A stretch of 64,000 nucleotides of DNA from Candidatus Nanopelagicales bacterium (GTDB lineage Bacteria; Actinomycetota; Actinomycetes; S36-B12). Below, piece after piece: positions 1 to 9,540 of the stretch. A program made the translations under genes and the position numbers. The DNA is taken from contig JAPKAV010000004.1 of assembly GCA_028825115.1 (NCBI GenBank), positions 1-64,000 on the forward strand, read 5' to 3'. Numbering within the stretch: the first letter of the stretch is position 1; every line of letters starts with the position of its first letter. The notes under the pieces are model-generated. The model did not search any database, had not been told where the DNA came from, and worked only from the letters and a program-made list of their open reading frames with translations.

Positions 1-1139
1 TAATTCTGCACGGGAAGGATCTGCTTCCCGTTGCCGGTGAATACACCCCCGCGGCAGTAACCAAAGGAATTACTGCTTTTCTGCGCAAACACTTGCCTGC
101 GTGCATCAACGAATCGCAATTGCCAACTGTTGTGCTCGAGAACGACGACCCGCGCAGCCCGTTTGCTCCACGCATTGATGCAGAACTAGTTCAAGGTAGA
201 CCGCCAGGGTTTTGTACCGGTTGCCCCGAGCGTCCAATTTTTGCGGCTCTTAAGTTAGCGGAGCGCGAAGTCGGCACACACATCGTCAGTGCGGATATCG
301 GCTGCCACCTGTTCTCTATCAATGCCCCTTTTAACCTTGGTGCAACCACAATGGGGTACGGCCTCGGCTCCGCCAGCGGAGCTGCATTTAATGCCAAAGA
401 TGCAGACAAGCGCACCATCGCCTTCATGGGTGACGGTGGCTTTTGGCACAACGGGCTCACGAGTGGAGTCGGAAACGCGGTGTTCAACGAAAATGATCAG
501 CTACTGGTTATTGTCGACAACGACTACAGTGCGGCAACCGGTGGCCAAGACCTTCTATCCTCTCATTCCACCAGTGCCTTACGCTCAACAAAACATCCTA
601 TTGAACGAGCGGTCCGCGGTATCGGCGTGAAGTGGTCGCGCACCATGACCAACACGTACCAAGTTGCTAAAATGCGGGACCTTTTTAAGGAAGCTCTCAC
701 CACCACACAAAAGGGCCCCAAAGTCATCGTCGCCCAAAGTGAATGCACTCTAAACCGTGAACGGCGAGAAAAACCAGCACGGGCCAAGAAGATCAAGGAA
801 GGTAAGCGGGTTATTCGTGAACGTTACGGGGTTGACCCAGAAACCTGCACTGGCGACCGTTCTTGCATTCGAATCTCCGGCTGTCCATCACTCACAATTG
901 GACCCAACCCCGACCCAATGCGTAATGACCCCATTGCAACAGTCCTGGATTCATGCGTGGGTTGTGGTCTTTGTGGGGAGAATGCACATGCGGCTGCCTT
1001 ATGCCCTTCGTTCTACAGCACCGAGGTGATCTATAACCCGAACCGGTGGGACAAGACAAAATTGGTATTTCGGAAAAAATATATTGGTCTTCTTCAGAGA
1101 AGTATTGAGAAACAACGCGTGGGAATCGACGCCGGATGA
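1..1139 (+). CDS. iorA: Indolepyruvate ferredoxin oxidoreductase, alpha subunit (3' part)
   Basis: This is the C-terminal part of a TPP-dependent 2-oxoacid:ferredoxin oxidoreductase, which oxidatively decarboxylates aryl pyruvates such as indolepyruvate to acyl-CoA and reduces ferredoxin. The frame is open from base 3, so the gene starts left of the window; the ATG at 93 is internal. Visible features are the PGFCTGCPERP segment near the TPP domain, a TPP motif (GDGGFWHNG followed by VDNDYSAATGG), and C-terminal cysteines for iron-sulfur clusters, including CVGCGLC and a later C-P. The stop overlaps the iorB start (ATGA), so the two subunits are co-translated. Family assignment is firm. The true substrate is inferred only from the family and the neighbouring aromatic-CoA genes. 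Confidence 0.9.
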   Translation, partial: ILHGKDLLPVAGEYTPAAVTKGITAFLRKHLPACINESQLPTVVLENDDPRSPFAPRIDAELVQGRPPGFCTGCPERPIFAALKLAEREVGTHIVSADIGCHLFSINAPFNLGATTMGYGLGSASGAAFNAKDADKRTIAFMGDGGFWHNGLTSGVGNAVFNENDQLLVIVDNDYSAATGGQDLLSSHSTSALRSTKHPIERAVRGIGVKWSRTMTNTYQVAKMRDLFKEALTTTQKGPKVIVAQSECTLNRERREKPARAKKIKEGKRVIRERYGVDPETCTGDRSCIRISGCPSLTIGPNPDPMRNDPIATVLDSCVGCGLCGENAHAAALCPSFYSTEVIYNPNRWDKTKLVFRKKYIGLLQRSIEKQRVGIDAG

Positions 1140-2743
1140 CAACTACCCAGGCGTCGAGACCAGCACCCACTGTCACCCGTCCGATCACCATGGCAATCTT
1201 GGCCATGGGTGGCGAAGGTGGCGGCGTCTTAGCGGATTGGGTCGTCAAAGTCGCCGAGATGAACGACTACTACGCACAGAACACCTCGGTTGCAGGCGTA
1301 GCTCAACGCACTGGGGCAACTGTTTACTATGTTGAAATACTCCCCAAGCCCAACGTGGGCGATCCCATCCAAGAACCAATTCTGAGCACCATGCCCACAC
1401 CTGGACAGGTTGATATTGTTGTGGCTTCGGAGTTGATGGAATCTGGCCGAGCAATTCAACGTGGTTTCTGCACGCCTGAGCGCACTACTCTGATTACGTC
1501 GACAAATCGCGTGTACTCCATGCCTGAGCGCACAGCAATGGGTGACGGTCGGATTGAGTCACAAGAGATTATTGACGCCGGCAAGGTTTCCTGCAAGAGG
1601 TTCATTCGGGCCGACTTCAATAAACTTGCACTCGACCACCGCAGTGTCATTAGTGCTTCACTTTTCGGTGCTATCGCTGCCGCTGAAGTAATTCCCTTTA
1701 CCCGGGAACAATGCGAGGAGGTTATTCGCACGGGGGGCAAGGGCATTGAAGCCAGCCTCGCGGCGTTCAATTCCGGGTTTGATGCTGCACTGGCTTCTGA
1801 ACGCCCTGTAGTTGAAATCACAATCGGTACCCGACCCCCTGAGGCGAAAGAAGACGGGCCAGACCCTGAGTTTGAGCGCGCGGCAATCGAGGACCCGATG
1901 TCTCTGGTTGGTCCAAAACTTCACCAGTGCGCGCAGCGGATTCTTAACGAATTTCCATCACAAGCACGCTACATGCTTGTTGAAGGAATTAGACGGTGCG
2001 CCGAGTATCAAGATGCGCGTTACGCCGAGCAGTATCTGGATCGAGTTGCCCGGGTGTGTGAAATTGACACCACCCCTGACCAAAAGCTCACTTTAGAGTG
2101 CGCTCGCTACACCGCCCTCTGGATGACCTATGAGGACACAATCCGGGTGGCATTCCATAAGACTCGAAAAGTGCGTTTCGACCGGGTCAAAGAAGAATCT
2201 CGCGCGACCGACTCAGAGATGATACAAATTCGCGAGTTCCTTCATCCGCAGGTAGAAGAAATCACCGATACTTTGCCCACTGTATTGGGTCGGTGGTTAT
2301 TGAACTCCAAGCCATTTCAATGGCTTGTCTACAAAATTACCAACCGAGGCATCAAGATTCAGACTTCTTCCGTGTGGGGGTTCACGGTTCTGTTTCTGCT
2401 AGCCAAACTTCGTCCTATTCGCCGCAGATCACTTCGTTTTGGTGTTGAGCAGGAGCGTATTGATTCCTGGCTCACGACAGTTGTGGGTCTTGCCGGATCA
2501 CCAGCAGGGGATCAAGAGCTGGCCTACCAGGTATGTTTGTGTCAACAATTAATCAAGGGATACGGTGCTACTCACGCAAACGGGCTCCGAAACTTCAATG
2601 GGATTATTGGCTACCTTCCCCAGGCCGCAAAATCAGCAGATCCTGCTAAGCGGATCCTCGAATTACGCGGGTCCGCTCTGTATGACGAAACCGGTGCGGC
2701 GTTGCGACAAGACTTGGAAAAACTCCCAGTCAATAATGTATAA
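1136..2743 (+). CDS. iorB: Indolepyruvate oxidoreductase subunit beta family protein
   Basis: Partner subunit of the iorA product, carrying the gamma-type domain of 2-oxoacid:ferredoxin oxidoreductases. The first 200 or so residues show AILAMGGEGGGVLADW and the TSVAGVAQRTGATVYYVEI segment typical of this domain. At 535 residues it is far longer than archaeal IorB (about 200). The extra C-terminal half is characteristic of the long bacterial 'subunit beta family' and has no function I can name. The start ATG overlaps the iorA stop by four bases. It ends just before a hairpin shared with the convergent cyclase gene. It is probably the last gene of an operon beginning left of the window. Confidence 0.87.
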   Translation: MTTTQASRPAPTVTRPITMAILAMGGEGGGVLADWVVKVAEMNDYYAQNTSVAGVAQRTGATVYYVEILPKPNVGDPIQEPILSTMPTPGQVDIVVASELMESGRAIQRGFCTPERTTLITSTNRVYSMPERTAMGDGRIESQEIIDAGKVSCKRFIRADFNKLALDHRSVISASLFGAIAAAEVIPFTREQCEEVIRTGGKGIEASLAAFNSGFDAALASERPVVEITIGTRPPEAKEDGPDPEFERAAIEDPMSLVGPKLHQCAQRILNEFPSQARYMLVEGIRRCAEYQDARYAEQYLDRVARVCEIDTTPDQKLTLECARYTALWMTYEDTIRVAFHKTRKVRFDRVKEESRATDSEMIQIREFLHPQVEEITDTLPTVLGRWLLNSKPFQWLVYKITNRGIKIQTSSVWGFTVLFLLAKLRPIRRRSLRFGVEQERIDSWLTTVVGLAGSPAGDQELAYQVCLCQQLIKGYGATHANGLRNFNGIIGYLPQAAKSADPAKRILELRGSALYDETGAALRQDLEKLPVNNV

Positions 2744-2747
2744 AAAT

Positions 2748-2775
2748 CCCCGGCCACTTCGCGCAGGGGCCGGGG
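2748..2775 (-). terminator. Intrinsic terminator, mainly for the cyclase operon
   Basis: Arms CCCCGGCC (2748-2755) and GGCCGGGG (2768-2775) pair perfectly around a 12-nt loop. On the minus strand the stem is followed directly by a T-run (plus-strand AAAAA at 2742-2746), so it should end transcripts of the cyclase gene. It also lies just after iorB on the plus strand and may work less well in that direction. Confidence 0.75.
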
Positions 2776-2803
2776 ACAATTAAATGAGTGGGTGTGACTG
2801 CGG

Positions 2804-3574
2804 CTATTTGCTGACCAGTGCCAACACGCGGCACGGGCTTCCAGAGCCTTTAACAATCGGCAGCGGTGCAACTACGAGCACAGCACCAGTTGTTGGTAAC
2901 TTGTCAAGATTTCTCAATTGGGTCACGCCAACTTTATTGGCTCCCATAAACATGTTGTGGCATGGAAATGGTGGATCGAAAGTCATTGCGCCACCCGCGT
3001 CAGTGCCAACGGTCTCGACGCCCCAACCAAGAATCTTTGACTCGGCGAGGTACTTCGCTGCTGCAGGTGCCACACCTGGGGTGTGTGGCCCATTTTCATC
3101 GGCATTGGCAAATGCTTCGGGATCATCTCCGTAGCGAGACCAGCCTGTGCGAAACAGGACCCAGGAGTGCGGCGGAATTGAACCGTTCTCTGCTTCCCAA
3201 GCTTTCACATCTTCCAGGGTGAGGCAGTAGTCAGGATCTGCTTCAACTTCGGCGACTTTATCAATAATGACGGCTGGTCCCACAAGGCGTTGGACGGGGA
3301 TTTGGCTGACGTCGTCATTATCTTTCCCGGATACCCAGTGAATAGGTGCGTCGACGTGTGTGCCGGTGTGCTCACCGGAGTGGAAGTTGTTCCAGTACCA
3401 GAAAGGCCCACGCTCGTCGTAATGACTGATTTCTTCGAGTTCAAAGACTGCTGTCTGTCCGAATTCCGGTGGCAGCGCCAGTCTCGGAGTTTCTGAGTGC
3501 AGGGGTGAAGTCAAGTCGATGACTTGAACCGAACCATCGACAAGTCCAGCGGCCAATGTATTGAGGTCTGACAT
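2804..3574 (-). CDS. Cyclase-family metal-dependent hydrolase (kynurenine formamidase / isatin hydrolase type)
   Basis: A 256-residue member of the PF04199 cyclase family, whose members hydrolyse amide or lactam bonds on aromatic compounds (N-formylkynurenine, isatin) using a metal held by a His/Asp cluster. The diagnostic HTGTHVDAPIHW motif lies near residue 75. There is no signal peptide, so it is cytoplasmic. It follows the oxygenase fusion gene by 44 bases on the same strand and is followed by a strong terminator, so the two form an operon. Beside indolepyruvate oxidoreductase and a 2-aminobenzoyl-CoA-type oxygenase, a role in opening an indole or kynurenine-derived ring is attractive, but the family is too broad to fix the substrate. 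Confidence 0.8.
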   Translation of the reverse strand: MSDLNTLAAGLVDGSVQVIDLTSPLHSETPRLALPPEFGQTAVFELEEISHYDERGPFWYWNNFHSGEHTGTHVDAPIHWVSGKDNDDVSQIPVQRLVGPAVIIDKVAEVEADPDYCLTLEDVKAWEAENGSIPPHSWVLFRTGWSRYGDDPEAFANADENGPHTPGVAPAAAKYLAESKILGWGVETVGTDAGGAMTFDPPFPCHNMFMGANKVGVTQLRNLDKLPTTGAVLVVAPLPIVKGSGSPCRVLALVSK

Positions 3575-3618
3575 AGTTTTTATCCTTCCATTTTCGATGT
3601 GACCATATTGTGTCGGTT

Positions 3619-5976
3619 TTATTGGTTCGGCCGCCAGCGTTTCGGCCGATTGGTCAGTTTTTCTGGTGCCTGTAACTCCAGTCGAGGTTTCGGATCCTCA
3701 TTGCGTCCAGCAGGTGGCTTGCGACTACCCGCCTCGTATTGATTAGGCCACTTGACCCCGTAGTCCTGTTCAGCTGCCGCATGTAAGGTCCAGGCCGGGT
3801 CATAAAGATGTGGTCTCCCCAGTGCGCACAGATCTGCTCGACCGGCAGCGATAATTGTGTTGACGTCATCCCAACTGCTAATCGAGCCGACAGCCATTGT
3901 TGCTACTCCCGTTACGTTACGAATTCGATCAGCAAAGGGGGTCTGAAAGGAGCGCCCGTACGCAGGTCGTGCTTTCGGAGTGGTTTGGCCGGACGATACG
4001 TCGACAATATCAACTCCGTGTTCGGAAAACACCCGTGCAATCTCTACTGATTCCTCAACAGATAAGCCCTCGGGCACCCAGTCTGAAGCTGAGATTCGCA
4101 CGCTCATGGGTTTGGCTTGAGGCCACACGGCTCTGATCGCATCAAAAACTTCGAGTGGGAACCGCATCCGGTTTTCCAAGCTGCCACCGTATTCGTCGGT
4201 GCGGTTATTGCTCACCGGGGTGAGGAAACTCGACATGAGATACCCGTGTGCACAGTGATACTCCAAGAGGTCGAACCCCGCCTCGTCCGCATTCTTGGCG
4301 GAAACCACGAAGTCCGCGAGCACTGCATCCATATCCGACCGGGTCATTTCCCGCGGCACCTGGCTATTTGGGAGATATGGAATCGCAGATGCGCTCATGA
4401 TCTCCCAATTCCCGTCGTCCAGTGGTTGGTCAATGCCCTCCCACATCAATTTGGTTGAACCTTTCCGGCCAGAATGACCAAGTTGCAAACCAATTTTTGA
4501 TTCAGTGGTGTGCACAAAATCAACAATCTTCTTCCAAGCGTTAACCTGTTCGGTGTTCCAAATTCCACCGCAGCCCTGGGTAATCCGGCCCTGCTCTGAG
4601 ATGCACACCATTTCGGTCATGACCAATCCGGCTCCACCTAATGCGCGTGAACCCAGATGCACCATGTGGAAGTCGCCAGGTACCCCATCTACTGAGCAGT
4701 ACATGTCCATGGGTGAGACAACAACCCGATTGGGAAGTTCAAGCCCACGCATGCGAAACGGCAAGAACATGGGGGGCCGGGGAGTTGTTCCTTGCGGGAC
4801 ACGACCTTGTGAAATCTCGTTGCGTAATAGCCAGGAATCGACTTCGTGCACAAATGCTGGGTCTCGTTCTAGGAGGTTGTCGTAGGTGATTCGTCGACTA
4901 CGAGTCATCAGGTTGAATGCGAATTGGACCGGCTCCTGATTGGAGTATTGAGCCATTTCCTCAAACCACTCCATGCTGGCCTGTGCTGAGCGCTGCGTGC
5001 TCTTTACTACCGGTAAGCGCTCCTCGTCGTACGCTTTCAGTGCCGTTTCGATACTGGGCTGCTCCTGAATACACGCAGCTAAGCTCAATGCGTCTTCCAT
5101 TGCGAGCTTGGTTCCTGATCCGATGCTGAAGTGTGCAGTGTGTGCAGAGTCACCGAGAAGCGCCATATTTTCTTTGACGAGAGTTTTGTTTCGGATAGTG
5201 TGAAAAGTAACCCATTTACTGTTATTTACCACAAGTTTATGACCCGCAAGAACATCAGCAAATAGTTCTTCCACGCGTTGGACACTCTCCATGTCGCTGA
5301 CACCCGGAGGCAAAGATTCGGATTCAAATTTGTCGAAGCCAGCATTGTGCCACACGTCTTCATTCATTTCGATAATAAAAGTGCTTGATTTTTCGTCCAT
5401 GGGGTACGCGTGTACTTGCATTACTCCGTACTCGGTGTTGCGGATAAAGAACTCAAACGCTTCAAAAACTAAATCTGTTCCCAGCCACATGAATTTGCAT
5501 TTGCGCGGATCAACGGTGGTTCCGAAATCGGACTCAAATTCAGATCGAATAGCGCTGTTGATTCCATCGCTTGCGAGTACTAGATCGTAGTTCGCCATCA
5601 ATTCACTGACTGGAGGAGCTTCAGTGTTGAAGTGCACGGGAACACCGTGGTCCTTTGCGCGCCTCTGTAATACGTGTAGTAATTCCTTGCGACTCATTGC
5701 CGCAAAGCCATTCCCTCCGATGGCGAATTTGGATCCGTCGATATCAACGTCCACGTCACCCCAATAAGCAAATGATTTTCCCATGTCCTCGAAAACGGAT
5801 TGGTCTGATGCCTTGATGCCGCTCAGCGTTTGATCCGAAAAAACCACCCCAAAACCGAATGTGTCGTCCGGTGCGTTGCGTTCCCAGACTGTTATATCCG
5901 CCTGTGGATCGATTTGCTTGATCAACGATGAGAAGTACAACCCCCCGGGCCCCGCCCCAACTACTGCTATTTTCAC
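3619..5976 (-). CDS. Bifunctional salicylyl-CoA 5-hydroxylase / 2-aminobenzoyl-CoA monooxygenase-reductase-like fusion
   Basis: A 785-residue two-domain flavoprotein. Residues 1 to about 390 form a PHBH-type FAD monooxygenase with the dinucleotide motif VGAGPGG at the very N-terminus and GDSAHTAHF in the second FAD motif. From about residue 400 to 750 an NADH:flavin oxidoreductase (old-yellow-enzyme) barrel follows ([20 protein letters not shown], with [12 protein letters not shown] and [11 protein letters not shown]). This architecture is that of the anthranilate-CoA enzyme that hydroxylates and then dearomatises 2-aminobenzoyl-CoA, annotated in many genomes as salicylyl-CoA 5-hydroxylase/oxidoreductase. 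It is the first gene of an operon with the cyclase and is divergent from the SDR at 6110. Architecture is certain; the precise CoA ester is inferred. Confidence 0.9.
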   Translation of the reverse strand: MKIAVVGAGPGGLYFSSLIKQIDPQADITVWERNAPDDTFGFGVVFSDQTLSGIKASDQSVFEDMGKSFAYWGDVDVDIDGSKFAIGGNGFAAMSRKELLHVLQRRAKDHGVPVHFNTEAPPVSELMANYDLVLASDGINSAIRSEFESDFGTTVDPRKCKFMWLGTDLVFEAFEFFIRNTEYGVMQVHAYPMDEKSSTFIIEMNEDVWHNAGFDKFESESLPPGVSDMESVQRVEELFADVLAGHKLVVNNSKWVTFHTIRNKTLVKENMALLGDSAHTAHFSIGSGTKLAMEDALSLAACIQEQPSIETALKAYDEERLPVVKSTQRSAQASMEWFEEMAQYSNQEPVQFAFNLMTRSRRITYDNLLERDPAFVHEVDSWLLRNEISQGRVPQGTTPRPPMFLPFRMRGLELPNRVVVSPMDMYCSVDGVPGDFHMVHLGSRALGGAGLVMTEMVCISEQGRITQGCGGIWNTEQVNAWKKIVDFVHTTESKIGLQLGHSGRKGSTKLMWEGIDQPLDDGNWEIMSASAIPYLPNSQVPREMTRSDMDAVLADFVVSAKNADEAGFDLLEYHCAHGYLMSSFLTPVSNNRTDEYGGSLENRMRFPLEVFDAIRAVWPQAKPMSVRISASDWVPEGLSVEESVEIARVFSEHGVDIVDVSSGQTTPKARPAYGRSFQTPFADRIRNVTGVATMAVGSISSWDDVNTIIAAGRADLCALGRPHLYDPAWTLHAAAEQDYGVKWPNQYEAGSRKPPAGRNEDPKPRLELQAPEKLTNRPKRWRPNQ

Positions 5977-6025
5977 AGACTTATTTACCTCTCACGATTT
6001 TCGACATTTATAGTCTTGCGTGTTT

Positions 6026-6053
6026 TTGACTATCGCCAATAGTACGATATATC
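6026..6053 (+). promoter_or_regulatory. Candidate promoter for the SDR gene with an operator-like inverted repeat
   Basis: TTGACT (6026-6031) and TATATC (6048-6053) sit 16 bp apart, upstream of the SDR start at 6110. ATAGTC (6010-6015) and GACTAT (6028-6033) form an inverted repeat overlapping the -35 box, in the divergent gap between the oxygenase and SDR genes. This could be a regulator site. Assigned by eye. Confidence 0.35.
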
Positions 6054-6109
6054 TCACCGTGAGCAACCTTTTCACGAAAATCGCCGACAAACTAGGCAAG
6101 GATACCCCT

Positions 6110-6913
6110 ATGACTACACGATCCCCCTATGTATCCGAGCGATTCACCGACCGGGTGGCGGTGGTCACCGGAGGGGCGGGCGGACTAGGAATGGCGATCG
6201 CGCGGGCTTATAGCTCCGAAGGTGGCCGGGTCGCGATTTTTGATGCCAACCTTGATGCCGTATCGAGCGGGATCGCCTCTCTGCAGAAGGCTGGGGTCTC
6301 ACCCCACAGTCTCTTAGGCCTGCATGTTGATGTGAAAGATTCCAGCGCCGTGCACCAAGCGATGTCCCAAGTCGCCGAAAATTTCGGGCGGATTGATTCG
6401 TTGATCGCTGCGGCCGGCGGCAGCGTAGGAACACCCACGAAACTAGAAGAAATTACGCCAGAGGACCTCGACTTAGTTATCGACGTCAACATTAAAGGGA
6501 CTTATCACTGTAGTGCAGCCATCGTTCCTTTCCTTAAAGCACAGGGCGGTGGTTCGATTGTCACCTTTAGTTCGATTGGCGGCAGGAGCACCAGCCCGGT
6601 CACGGGAATTCCCTACGCAGCGGCCAAGGCCGGGATTCTCGGATTGACCCGCAGATTAGCCCGGGAAGTGGGACCGAACAATATCCGGGTTAATGCAATT
6701 GCACCGGGGTTATTCCTTACCGATCGACTTCAAGGAACATTTGACTCCATGAGTGAGCAGGACCGCAACGAAGTCCTCGATTCAATTCCACTGCACCGGA
6801 TGCCCGATCTGCGCGAATGTGTGGATCCAGTTCTCTTTCTCGCCAGTGACGCTGCTTCCTACATCACGGGAGTGGTTCTTGATATTAACGGCGGAAGATT
6901 TATGTCCGGCTGA
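6110..6913 (+). CDS. SDR family oxidoreductase
   Basis: A 267-residue short-chain dehydrogenase/reductase acting with NAD(P)H on a hydroxy- or oxo-acyl substrate. It shows the cofactor motif TGGAGGLG, the AAAGG and NIKGT segments, catalytic serine in TFSSIGG, and the YAAAK pair, followed by the usual PG/TD segment and DINGG near the end. I place the start at the ATG at 6110, preceded by AAGGA at a good distance; an upstream ATG at 6020 would add 30 residues unlike any SDR. It is divergent from the aromatic-CoA oxygenase. Its last 14 bases overlap the end of the convergent permease gene. It probably serves beta-oxidation-like steps of the same pathway. Confidence 0.85.
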   Translation: MTTRSPYVSERFTDRVAVVTGGAGGLGMAIARAYSSEGGRVAIFDANLDAVSSGIASLQKAGVSPHSLLGLHVDVKDSSAVHQAMSQVAENFGRIDSLIAAAGGSVGTPTKLEEITPEDLDLVIDVNIKGTYHCSAAIVPFLKAQGGGSIVTFSSIGGRSTSPVTGIPYAAAKAGILGLTRRLAREVGPNNIRVNAIAPGLFLTDRLQGTFDSMSEQDRNEVLDSIPLHRMPDLRECVDPVLFLASDAASYITGVVLDINGGRFMSG

Positions 6914-7946
6914 GAAACGGGACCCGAAATTCTTTTCCACCCGTTACACCCCTGGGTCTCCAAATCAAAATAACCACCAAAGCGGCCGCTATAACCAACC
7001 CTCGGACACCATTGGGCAGTGTGAATTCGATACTCCCGAGCGTGACTCCGCCTTCAAAGACGAGAAGTACTTGGCCAATTGCCGTCACCAGAATTGTTCC
7101 CACGACCGCCCCCCACACACTCGAAGCTCCGCCAATCACGAGCATCGCCAATGTCGTGAAAGTGAACCCTAGATAAAAATCCCGGGCGCTCACGGCACCG
7201 GCATGGTGGGCGTACATTGCACCGCTGAGCGCCGCGATTCCACCTGATGCGGTGAAGAAAAGTACCCGCAACCGCCAGATACTCGCACCTAAAGCGCGGG
7301 CTGCAAGTGCGTCTTCGCGCGTGGCACGCAACAATCTTCCTCGACGTGAAATGCCAATCAAGTACACAACAATCATGACCAAAACTGCAATCGCAATGGA
7401 TTCGTCAATAAAACCAAACTTGGGAACTTGGGGCATCACCTGCGGACCTGGGCCGATTAACTTCCAGTTGAACAATACGTTGTCTGCAACCATCAATACA
7501 GCGAAAGTTGCTATTCCCGCGGCCAAGCCACTGAGTCGCATCAAGAAAAGTCCAGTAATGAATGCGAGGAACGCCCCAATTGCAACTGCAATGACCAGGC
7601 TGGGGTAGATCCCCATATTGATCATCTTTAGTGGCTCCCAGAGTTCGTCCAACACGTTTTCTTTGATCCGTACGGGCACTGTGAGAAGTCCTGTGGCAAA
7701 TCCACCGACCATAGCGAAGGCAGCTTGTCCAAAAGACAAAACACCACTGTTACCGATGAGAACTTGAAGGGCTAGCACCATGACAAGAAGTGCCAGAGTT
7801 CCTTCAGTGAGAAAAGCAAATGATGCCGACACTGAACTCGCGGCGTAGGCAACAATCACCACGACGACAATCGGTCCGAGCAGTTGCTGCCACTGGAACC
7901 GGGTTACTCCCGGTAGTTGACTTGACGGCAGGAGATCGTTCGACAT
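6900..7946 (-). CDS. livM: Branched-chain amino acid type ABC transporter permease (LivM)
   Basis: A 348-residue integral membrane protein of the LivM family, with about ten hydrophobic segments and the family segments LIGNSGVLSFGQAAFAMVGG and ATREDALAARALG (the cytoplasmic loop that contacts the ATPase). It forms the inner-membrane channel with LivH. Start and livH stop share one base (TAATG), so the two are translated together. Liv-type importers in catabolic clusters often take up aromatic acids rather than amino acids, and the neighbours here favour that. The last gene of the liv operon, it overlaps the SDR 3' end by 14 bases. Confidence 0.9.
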   Translation of the reverse strand: MSNDLLPSSQLPGVTRFQWQQLLGPIVVVVIVAYAASSVSASFAFLTEGTLALLVMVLALQVLIGNSGVLSFGQAAFAMVGGFATGLLTVPVRIKENVLDELWEPLKMINMGIYPSLVIAVAIGAFLAFITGLFLMRLSGLAAGIATFAVLMVADNVLFNWKLIGPGPQVMPQVPKFGFIDESIAIAVLVMIVVYLIGISRRGRLLRATREDALAARALGASIWRLRVLFFTASGGIAALSGAMYAHHAGAVSARDFYLGFTFTTLAMLVIGGASSVWGAVVGTILVTAIGQVLLVFEGGVTLGSIEFTLPNGVRGLVIAAALVVILIWRPRGVTGGKEFRVPFLSRT

Positions 7947-8818
7947 TACACACGCTCCTTGACTGCTTTATTGGAAATTAAGCCGCCAGGCCTCACCAAT
8001 AAAACGATGATGACCAAAATGAAAAGCCAGGTATATGTGTAAATTCGGTAGTTACCCAAGAATGAGTTCAGCAGACTGATCGTCGTGCCCACAGCGAAGC
8101 CACCCAGTGCAGCTCCCTGCAGGCTTCCGAGCCCACCAATCACGGTCCCCACGAGGGCCAGGATCGTGATGTTCACACCAAATAGTGGGTCGACCGACCC
8201 ACGTTGGGTCACCAAGACGAATGCAACCGCCGCCGCAAGGACACCACTGAATACAAATGCAGCGCCAATTACTCGGTTCGAACGGACACCGAGTAGCCGA
8301 GCTGTCTGAAAATCACTTGACGCAGCTCGAATTTGCAGGCCGAGAGTTGTTTTCTCGATAAAGAACCACATTCCACCAAGGAGCACCAGGGCAAGACCGA
8401 TAGTCACCAAACTTCCGCGCGTGATCGTGGTGTCCCCAAACTCAATGACTCCGGTCATCCACGGAGCGATCTGTCCCGAGAGTGGAAGCGCACCGAAAAT
8501 GACTTCATAGAGGCGCTGAAGGAACACGCTTACTCCGAAGGAAGCAATGAGTAACACGGAGGGTTCGGCTACCCGTAATCTTTTGAAGACACTGAATTCC
8601 ATTAGGAGAGCGAGGATGGCGGTTCCGGTTACGGCGATACTGATACTTATGGGTAAGCCCAAATCAATAGTTACTATTAATAGGTAGGCCCCGATCGCGA
8701 TTAGCTCACCGTGTGCAAAGTTTACCAACCGCATGACACCAAAAACCAATCCAATTCCGAGTGCGGCTAATCCGTACAGTCCGCCGTAACTGAGTGCATC
8801 GAGGATTGTCTGAATCAT
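7946..8818 (-). CDS. livH: Branched-chain amino acid type ABC transporter permease (LivH)
   Basis: A 290-residue permease of the LivH family, with about eight membrane segments. It has the family signatures ALSYGGLYGLAALGIGLVFGVMRLVNFAHGE at the N-terminus (shown here only as family landmark segments SYGGLYGL and VNFAHGE) and the coupling-loop segment SDFQTARLLGV. Length matches the family. Its start overlaps the livF stop by four bases (ATGA) and its end abuts livM. It should form the heterodimeric channel with LivM for uptake of the compound bound by the LivK-like lipoprotein. Confidence 0.9.
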   Translation of the reverse strand: MIQTILDALSYGGLYGLAALGIGLVFGVMRLVNFAHGELIAIGAYLLIVTIDLGLPISISIAVTGTAILALLMEFSVFKRLRVAEPSVLLIASFGVSVFLQRLYEVIFGALPLSGQIAPWMTGVIEFGDTTITRGSLVTIGLALVLLGGMWFFIEKTTLGLQIRAASSDFQTARLLGVRSNRVIGAAFVFSGVLAAAVAFVLVTQRGSVDPLFGVNITILALVGTVIGGLGSLQGAALGGFAVGTTISLLNSFLGNYRIYTYTWLFILVIIVLLVRPGGLISNKAVKERV

Positions 8819-9540
8819 TCGAGGTCCTCTCCGGTACCGAAATATGCTGCTGCAAGCCTTGCTTCATCTTGAGCGTCTTCGCGTAAAAGTGTTGCCCGCA
8901 CGTGACCCTCACGGATGACGAGTGTGCGAGCGGCAATACTCATGACTAGGTGGGCGCGTTGCTCGACCACAATAATTGCTGTCCCTTGGTCTTGAATTCG
9001 ATTTAGCACACCGAATACGTCTTGAATAACGGTCGGCGACAAGCCAAGACTCGGTTCATCTAGCATGAGGAGTTTTGGTTCGGAGACCAGTGCGCGGGCA
9101 ATGGCGAGTTGTTGTTGTTGGCCACCGCTGAGCAATCCTGCCTGATGGCTTCGATGGGTGGTAAGAACCGGAAACAAATCAATTACTTCCTCGATTGCCT
9201 TCTGGGCTCCAGATTTTTCTCGCCGACCGGTGAGCCCTAAACGAAGGTTTTCATTGACGGTAAGGTCCGTGAAAATCGCGCGCCCCTCGGGCACTAGGGC
9301 CAGCCCTAATCGAACAATGTCTTCTGGGTTCTTGCTGCGAATCGATTCGCCCCCGAATTCAATAGTTCCGTGGGATGCTTTCACAGCCCCCGCGATCGCA
9401 CCGAGGAACGTTGATTTGCCTGCACCATTGGGCCCAACGATTCCTACGAGCTCACCTGGTTCGACCTTAATGTGTCCATTGAAAAGAACTTGAACTTTGC
9501 CGTAGCCAGCCTGAAGGTCTTTAACATTAAGCAGGCTCAT
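8815..9540 (-). CDS. livF: ABC transporter ATP-binding protein (LivF)
   Basis: A 241-residue cytoplasmic ATPase powering the importer. Walker A is GPNGAGKST, the signature is LLSGGQQQQLAIARAL and Walker B is LLMLDEPSLGLSP, all at the usual places for a LivF-family protein. Both ends overlap neighbours by four bases (ATGA with livG upstream and with livH downstream), indicating coupled translation. It works as a heterodimer with LivG. Nothing appears truncated. Confidence 0.92.
   Translation of the reverse strand: MSLLNVKDLQAGYGKVQVLFNGHIKVEPGELVGIVGPNGAGKSTFLGAIAGAVKASHGTIEFGGESIRSKNPEDIVRLGLALVPEGRAIFTDLTVNENLRLGLTGRREKSGAQKAIEEVIDLFPVLTTHRSHQAGLLSGGQQQQLAIARALVSEPKLLMLDEPSLGLSPTVIQDVFGVLNRIQDQGTAIIVVEQRAHLVMSIAARTLVIREGHVRATLLREDAQDEARLAAAYFGTGEDLE

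Noticed and set aside
1136-2743. A frameshifted fusion of IorB with an unrelated enzyme
   Set aside because: The long C-terminus is continuous and typical of the long bacterial beta-subunit family.
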